Of a stretch of DNA of 64,000 nt, positions 60,008 to 64,000 are shown one piece after another. Position 1 is the stretch's first letter; each line of letters opens with the position of its first letter. The DNA is from Micromonospora sp. HNM0581 (GTDB taxonomy: Bacteria > Actinomycetota > Actinomycetes > Mycobacteriales > Micromonosporaceae), in the NCBI RefSeq assembly GCF_012726175.1, contig NZ_JAASAD010000020.1:1-64000 (forward strand). The letters run 5' to 3'. The notes under the pieces are model-generated. The model searched no databases, was not told where the DNA came from, and worked only from the letters and a program-made list of their open reading frames with translations. The position numbers were made by a program, and so were the translations under genes.

Positions 60008-61608
60008 CTGGTCCTCCTACGATGCTCGTGCGGTGCCGGGGACGGCTGGTCGAACGTTGCCGACAGCATCGGCAACCGGAACATCGTGACCTTGTCCACG
60101 GCCCTCTCTGCGATGCGGAGTGGCACGCCGGAAACGGCCAGCGAGTCGGTGACGTCGATCAGAAGGGGAGCGGCGTACGCGAGCAGGGTCTGCACCTGGG
60201 ACAACACTTCGGCCGCGTTGTCCGAGTCGATCCGGTGACGCGCCAGTCGGTCCAGCTGGGTGGCGATCGTGTCGGCGACCCGGCTCGGACTGAACCGGTC
60301 ATCTTGGTAGGGCCGGCCCAGCCGGTCGGCGACCGTTCGGGCCCGGGCGAGCCCGGCTGGACTCACCGGCAGAACCGTGCCGTCCGGAATGGTCAACTCG
60401 TCCAGCGCGGTGGCCAGCCGGTTCCAGGGCTCCACCAGCCGGGTGGTGACCGTGTACCGCAGGTCGGTCTCGGTGAAGTTGGTGCGTTGGAACTCCGGGG
60501 CGGTGAGAGCCAGATAGAACCGCGCCAAATCGCGGGGCACGCGTTCGAGCAGTTCGATGGCAGAGACCAGGTGGTTACGGCTGGTGGAGAACTTCGACCG
60601 GTCCAGTTCGTAGAACTCGTTGGTCACGGTCACTGTCGGGATGGCGTACCGCTGCGGATGCGACAGCAGCATGGCGAGGTCGAGCATCCCCCAGTGGAAG
60701 ACGTTGTCGTAGCCGTGGAAGTAGACGATCGTCGGCCGGGTGTCGGCCAACCACAACTGGTCGGTACGCTCGGCCGGCCGACCGAGTTTGCCTGCCGACC
60801 ACCACGTGCTGTAAATGACCGCCGGCATCGCCTCGATCCACGGGTACAACCGCTGCCCGGGAGTCTCGGCGAACGGCGCCGGCAGCCCCCATCGGCCGGG
60901 CACGGTGACCGGCACGTCCGGTAGTGGATTGGCCAGTAGTTCCATGACGAGGTCGCGGGCGTTCGGCCGCCACTGCGGCGTGTGCCGGGCGTAGTAGTCG
61001 GTCAGTTCGTCGCGCAGCCGCTCCAACGGCAGCACGAGGATCTCCACCTCACGGAACTCGACGTCGTCCGTCGGGTCGAGGGTGTAGGACGGGTCGAGCA
61101 GTTCGTCGAAGTTGTTCGGGTGCCCACATGCCTCACACGCGCCGCCCGAACTCTGCGCCAGGCAGGTCGGGCAGGTACCGGAGACGAGCGCGTCGTACAG
61201 GCAGACTCCGGCCCGCCGGGAGAACGGGAAGCGGACGGTACGCAGCTCGAAAGCGCCCGCCTGGTGCTGCGCGGTGACGAAGTCGAGCACGGTGCGTCGG
61301 TAGGTTTCGTCGATCGGCGGCAGCCCGACCAGGGTGGCACCCAGCGCGGTGAACGCCTGCCCGATCCGAGCAGTGGCATCACGAACCAGGTCCGCCGGGG
61401 CCATGCCCAGGCTCGCGGCCCGCGTCGCCACGAACGATTGGCTGTCGTCGGTGCAGGTCGTGTGAACGACGAACCGGCCCAGGGCACGCTGGTACCGGGC
61501 GTAGACGTCGGCGGCGAGGTACGGCCCTGCCAGGTGACCGACGTGCAGGCCCCCGTTGGACGTGGGTGTGGCCGGAACTACGATTACCGGAGGTTCGTCC
61601 AGGCTCAC
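60004..61608 (-). CDS. MetRS-like amino-acid activating enzyme (hydrazine cassette 2)
   Basis: This 534-residue class I synthetase-like protein has HVGH at 22-25, a Cys4 zinc knuckle (CPTCLAQSSGGACEACGH, around 144-160), and SKFSTSRNH near 340 in place of KMSKS. The tRNA-binding C-terminal region of true MetRS is reduced. It corresponds to the MetRS half of Spb40-type hydrazine synthetases, but here the cupin is a separate, adjacent gene. It likely adenylates an amino acid and delivers it to N6-hydroxylysine. GTG start overlaps the cupin stop. It differs substantially from the fused copy at 32713, suggesting divergent amino-acid specificity. Confidence 0.87.
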   Translation of the reverse strand: MSLDEPPVIVVPATPTSNGGLHVGHLAGPYLAADVYARYQRALGRFVVHTTCTDDSQSFVATRAASLGMAPADLVRDATARIGQAFTALGATLVGLPPIDETYRRTVLDFVTAQHQAGAFELRTVRFPFSRRAGVCLYDALVSGTCPTCLAQSSGGACEACGHPNNFDELLDPSYTLDPTDDVEFREVEILVLPLERLRDELTDYYARHTPQWRPNARDLVMELLANPLPDVPVTVPGRWGLPAPFAETPGQRLYPWIEAMPAVIYSTWWSAGKLGRPAERTDQLWLADTRPTIVYFHGYDNVFHWGMLDLAMLLSHPQRYAIPTVTVTNEFYELDRSKFSTSRNHLVSAIELLERVPRDLARFYLALTAPEFQRTNFTETDLRYTVTTRLVEPWNRLATALDELTIPDGTVLPVSPAGLARARTVADRLGRPYQDDRFSPSRVADTIATQLDRLARHRIDSDNAAEVLSQVQTLLAYAAPLLIDVTDSLAVSGVPLRIAERAVDKVTMFRLPMLSATFDQPSPAPHEHRRRTR

Positions 61609-61970
61609 GACGCAGCCTGGTTGCGCTCGACGAAACGGTCCGCCATCTCACCGTCCCACCAGATGGCGTACATCTGGAACGGTTGGTCACCGCGGTTGAC
61701 CACCTGGTGCCGCTCCTGCGGCGGGAAGTGCACGATGTCTCCCGCGACGAACGACGTCACGCCGGCGTCGGTGATGAGCTCCGCCTCGCCCGTCATCGCG
61801 ATCCAGATCTCGTACTCGTGGTGGCCGTGCGCCCCGGACTCGGCACCGGGCGGCACAATGCACCAGGAGCCCTCGAATGGGGCATTCAACGCCTCCCAGG
61901 GCATCAACCGCTGTGCCTGCAGCCCGTTGTCGAGCTTGAGACCGTGGTGGTTGAGCTTGCGGATCTCCAT
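61605..61970 (-). CDS. Stand-alone cupin (hydrazine-forming partner, cassette 2)
   Basis: This 121-residue single-domain cupin has metal motif GAHGHHEYEIWI and a second His in FPPQERHQVVN. In fused Spb40-type enzymes the cupin domain carries out the metal-dependent rearrangement that turns the aminoacyl ester of N6-hydroxylysine into an N-N bond. Being separate here, it presumably works with the MetRS-like protein it overlaps. Three bases separate it from the hydroxylase upstream. Confidence 0.85.
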   Translation of the reverse strand: MEIRKLNHHGLKLDNGLQAQRLMPWEALNAPFEGSWCIVPPGAESGAHGHHEYEIWIAMTGEAELITDAGVTSFVAGDIVHFPPQERHQVVNRGDQPFQMYAIWWDGEMADRFVERNQAAS

Positions 61971-61973
61971 GAG

Positions 61974-63290
61974 TCAGTCGCCCTTTCCTTCGGTGGACAG
62001 GCCGTTGGCCGCCGTGACGGCCAGCGCCGATGTACCGGCCCGGGGGGAGAGCAGGTCGGTCGCGATCTCGCCGGCGCGGACCGCAAGTACGCTGATCAGC
62101 GAGTCCGCGATGCCATGGGTCTCCTCGTTGACACCCTGCAGATAGCAGCCGGCGGTCACCGATTCCGCTGTCACCATGCGGTAGTAGCGATCGACCGCGA
62201 TGTCGTGAACGCCGACCGATGCGGCGGTCTGCCGGATCAGCGACGGCTTGTCCTGCTCGAAGCCGGTGCCCAGAAGCACCAGATCGGCGCGCAGCTCGTC
62301 GGTTGTCCTTCGTAGTCGGTCATGCACGGTCAACACGACTTCGTCGTCCTCCATCCGAGTGGCGAGCACGTCGGTGAGTGTGTGCATGACGATCCGCGTG
62401 TCGCCGGTCAGCCGGTCCTGATACATCTGGCGATACAACGCGTCGAGCATCCCGGGGGCCAGTCCGGCATAGTTCGTCCGGTGCATCTCCTGCAACAACT
62501 GGGCCCGCGTCTCGGCGGAGCCGGCGTGGAACTGGTCGACGAACGACGGGAAGTACAGCTCGTTCGTGAAGGCGCTGCTCTCGTAACCTCGCAGCCCGGC
62601 TGACCTCATCAGCATCCGACACTCGGTGGCTGGGAACCGCTGGTACATCGTCCACAGCATCTCGGCGGCACTCTGCGCCCCACCGACGACCACGACCCGC
62701 CGTACCGCCTCCGGGTCGACCTGCGTCACCCGACTGACGAAATCGGTGCTGTGTATCAGCCGGTCGGTGGGTAGGTCCTGGAAGGTACCGGGAATCCGGG
62801 CGACCCGGCCGACTCCGATCACCACGTTCCTGGCTCGGATCACCTCGCCGGTGTCGAACTGCACCTTCCAGAGATCCGATATCCCGTCGCCACGCGACGA
62901 CATCGGCGTGATCGCGGTCACCGAGCGCCCGTACTCGACCTGCACCCGCTCCAGCGACTTGGCGACCCACTGCAGGTACGCGGAGACCTCCAGCCGGAAC
63001 GGTAGCGACGAGCCGAGGTTGATGAAGTCGTCCAGGCGGCCGATCGAGTGCAGGTAGTTGACGAAGGAGTACCGACTGCGCGGGTTGCGCAGTGTCACGA
63101 GATCCTTGAGGAAGCCGACCTGGCTCTGGGTCCACGGCAACAGCATCCCGCGCTGCCAGGCGATGTCGTCGTGCTGCTCCACCAGCAGGGTTTCCTCGGC
63201 CAGGTCGGGAGCCATCTCCTCGACTGCCACGGCAAGGGCGAGGTTGGCGGGACCGGCTCCCACCGCGACCACTGACATGTGTGTTTCCAT
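61974..63290 (-). CDS. L-lysine N6-hydroxylase (hydrazine cassette 2)
   Basis: This 438-residue flavin N-monooxygenase has FAD motif VVAVGAGPANLALAVAVEEM, NADPH motif VVVVGGAQSAAEMLW and the end motif VLLGTGFEQ. It is clearly diverged from the cassette 1 hydroxylase. It is placed between the DAO-type oxidase and the cupin, so the substrate is again most likely lysine. ATG 63290 is preferred: GAGGGG lies about six bases upstream, and an extension to 63383 would overlap the oxidase stop. Confidence 0.88.
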   Translation of the reverse strand: METHMSVVAVGAGPANLALAVAVEEMAPDLAEETLLVEQHDDIAWQRGMLLPWTQSQVGFLKDLVTLRNPRSRYSFVNYLHSIGRLDDFINLGSSLPFRLEVSAYLQWVAKSLERVQVEYGRSVTAITPMSSRGDGISDLWKVQFDTGEVIRARNVVIGVGRVARIPGTFQDLPTDRLIHSTDFVSRVTQVDPEAVRRVVVVGGAQSAAEMLWTMYQRFPATECRMLMRSAGLRGYESSAFTNELYFPSFVDQFHAGSAETRAQLLQEMHRTNYAGLAPGMLDALYRQMYQDRLTGDTRIVMHTLTDVLATRMEDDEVVLTVHDRLRRTTDELRADLVLLGTGFEQDKPSLIRQTAASVGVHDIAVDRYYRMVTAESVTAGCYLQGVNEETHGIADSLISVLAVRAGEIATDLLSPRAGTSALAVTAANGLSTEGKGD

Positions 63291-63361
63291 GCTGCCCCTC
63301 ATCTCTACGCCTGGTCGCCCGGTTCCCGGCAGGCCGGCACCGGGCATGGCATTTGTGACGG

Positions 63362-64000
63362 TTATCCGTCGACCGCCTCGCACACCGTTACGGCGGCCAG
63401 TCGGCTCGACGCCAGAGCACTCTTCGCGGCGCTCCCCGCGCCACCGGTGAAGCTGAAGACGCCCGACACGTTCTCGACCGAGCGCAGCCGCAACCCGCCG
63501 TGGTCAGCGAAACAATCCACGCCAGCGGCCGACCAACGTGGCGGCGGTAGCGGCCCGTCGAAGCCGAGAACGGTGCGGGCGGCCTCCGATGCCGGACCCT
63601 CGTAGGCCGGATCGGGGCGGTTGTCCCCCGGAGCCGCCCCCCAGGCCGAAGTGGCGACACCGAGCAGAGTTGACCCGGTTCCCCAAGGCCGGCCGTACAG
63701 GGTGGACATGTCGTCCACGAGACAACCGAGACGGGGTCTGGCCAGCGGGTAGACGCCGTACTGAATTCGTCGGGTGCGCATCGACCCGGATAGCAGTGCG
63801 CTGCTCCACGCACCGGCCGCGACTACCACCACATCGTGATGTCGAACCATGCCGTCGACCGTTACGGTAGGCCCGGCCTCGACTGAGGTGACCGCCTCGT
63901 GATGTGTCCGAACACCCGACGCGACGGCCCGGGTGATGGCGTAGCTGCGCAGCGCATCCGGGCGGATGTGGCCCGCATGCTGCTCGACGACCGCGAACGT
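63362..64000 (-). CDS. DAO-family FAD oxidase, C-terminal part (cassette 2, cut by window end)
   Basis: The last 212 residues of a D-amino-acid-oxidase-type flavoenzyme are seen. The frame is open to the window edge and reads EQHAGHIRPDALRSYAITRA before VVVAAGAWSS and ends with GVFSFTGGAGSAAKSALASS, the FAD-closing region. By analogy with cassette 1 it should cleave the lysine-hydrazine adduct. The N-terminal FAD motif and start lie beyond 64000. It is 71 bases upstream of the hydroxylase and co-directional. Confidence 0.82.
   Translation of the reverse strand, partial: TFAVVEQHAGHIRPDALRSYAITRAVASGVRTHHEAVTSVEAGPTVTVDGMVRHHDVVVVAAGAWSSALLSGSMRTRRIQYGVYPLARPRLGCLVDDMSTLYGRPWGTGSTLLGVATSAWGAAPGDNRPDPAYEGPASEAARTVLGFDGPLPPPRWSAAGVDCFADHGGLRLRSVENVSGVFSFTGGAGSAAKSALASSRLAAVTVCEAVDG

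Noticed and set aside
60004..61608. True methionyl-tRNA synthetase
   Set aside because: It is short, has HVGH/KFSTS variants, and is coupled to a cupin, hydroxylase and ATP-grasp genes, which fits hydrazine synthesis rather than tRNA charging.
30361..63290. Siderophore cluster (suggested by two N-hydroxylases and a Cys-Cy NRPS)
   Set aside because: No formyl/acetyl hydroxamate transferase, IucA/C synthetase, iron uptake genes or iron box were seen; the cupin-MetRS and DAO partners point to N-N bond formation.
1..64000. CRISPR arrays, insertion sequences, tRNA genes, phage attachment sites
   Set aside because: No spaced direct repeats, transposase genes with terminal repeats, tRNA cloverleaf or integrase were recognised by eye; a tRNA scan and IS search would be decisive.

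Overview
The window comes from a high-GC actinomycete, most likely a Micromonospora-type member of the Micromonosporaceae. Pointers are the very high GC, frequent GTG and TTG starts, a complete conservon (kinase / Roadblock / DUF742 / small GTPase), a mycothiol-type formaldehyde dehydrogenase, a CebR-like operator, a copper-storage four-helix protein, and a left edge that reads as the leader of an rRNA operon running off the window leftwards. The genus call is inference; no rRNA gene lies inside.

Left part (1-21.3 kb): accessory chromosomal genes. They are a secreted nuclease/5'-nucleotidase, a persulfide dioxygenase-rhodanese behind a CsoR/CstR-like operator, a divergent ArsR / flavoprotein pair, a Cys-rich copper protein, a polytopic membrane protein whose gene runs into a cellulose-binding-domain remnant, an N-acetylglutaminylglutamine-amidotransferase-like gene, a YbdK-type ligase, a DUF2254 / ion-channel pair, a BON protein, a chitin/cellulose LPMO, a secreted PHP hydrolase, an ArsR regulator and a DUF5872 protein.

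Middle (21.3-30 kb): a compact terpene cluster (P450, class I terpene synthase, class II DxDT-type cyclase), then a conservon and a VOC-fold protein.

Right part (30.3-64 kb): an unusual natural-product locus built around nitrogen-nitrogen bond formation. A 17-gene rightward operon (30361-55730) begins with the hydrazine trio known from s56-p1 and triacsin pathways: lysine N6-hydroxylase, FAD amine oxidase and cupin-MetRS-like enzyme. Here the last carries an extra carrier domain. It continues with a Cys-specific heterocyclization NRPS, AMP-ligase, ACP, GNAT, C45 acylase, type II thioesterase, ICL/PEPM enzyme, an odd KASIII, a long haem-oxygenase-like diiron protein, an acyl-CoA dehydrogenase, both saccharopine dehydrogenases, an MFS exporter and a C-A-T-TE NRPS. 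A convergent leftward operon (64000-55840, running off the window) carries a second hydrazine set with cupin and MetRS-like protein split, two ATP-grasp ligases, an alcohol dehydrogenase and a small protein. A strong hairpin separates the operons.

Working model (inference): lysine is hydroxylated and its N6 joined to an amino acid to give a hydrazine. The oxidase releases a hydrazino acid plus 2-aminoadipate semialdehyde, and the two saccharopine enzymes convert the semialdehyde back to lysine. The hydrazino acid is loaded on an ACP, N-acyl protected, oxidised toward hydrazone/azo/diazo, and joined to a cysteine-derived thiazoline and another residue by the NRPSs. The two parallel N-N cassettes, the carrier fusion and the built-in lysine recycling make this locus a good candidate for an undescribed pathway.
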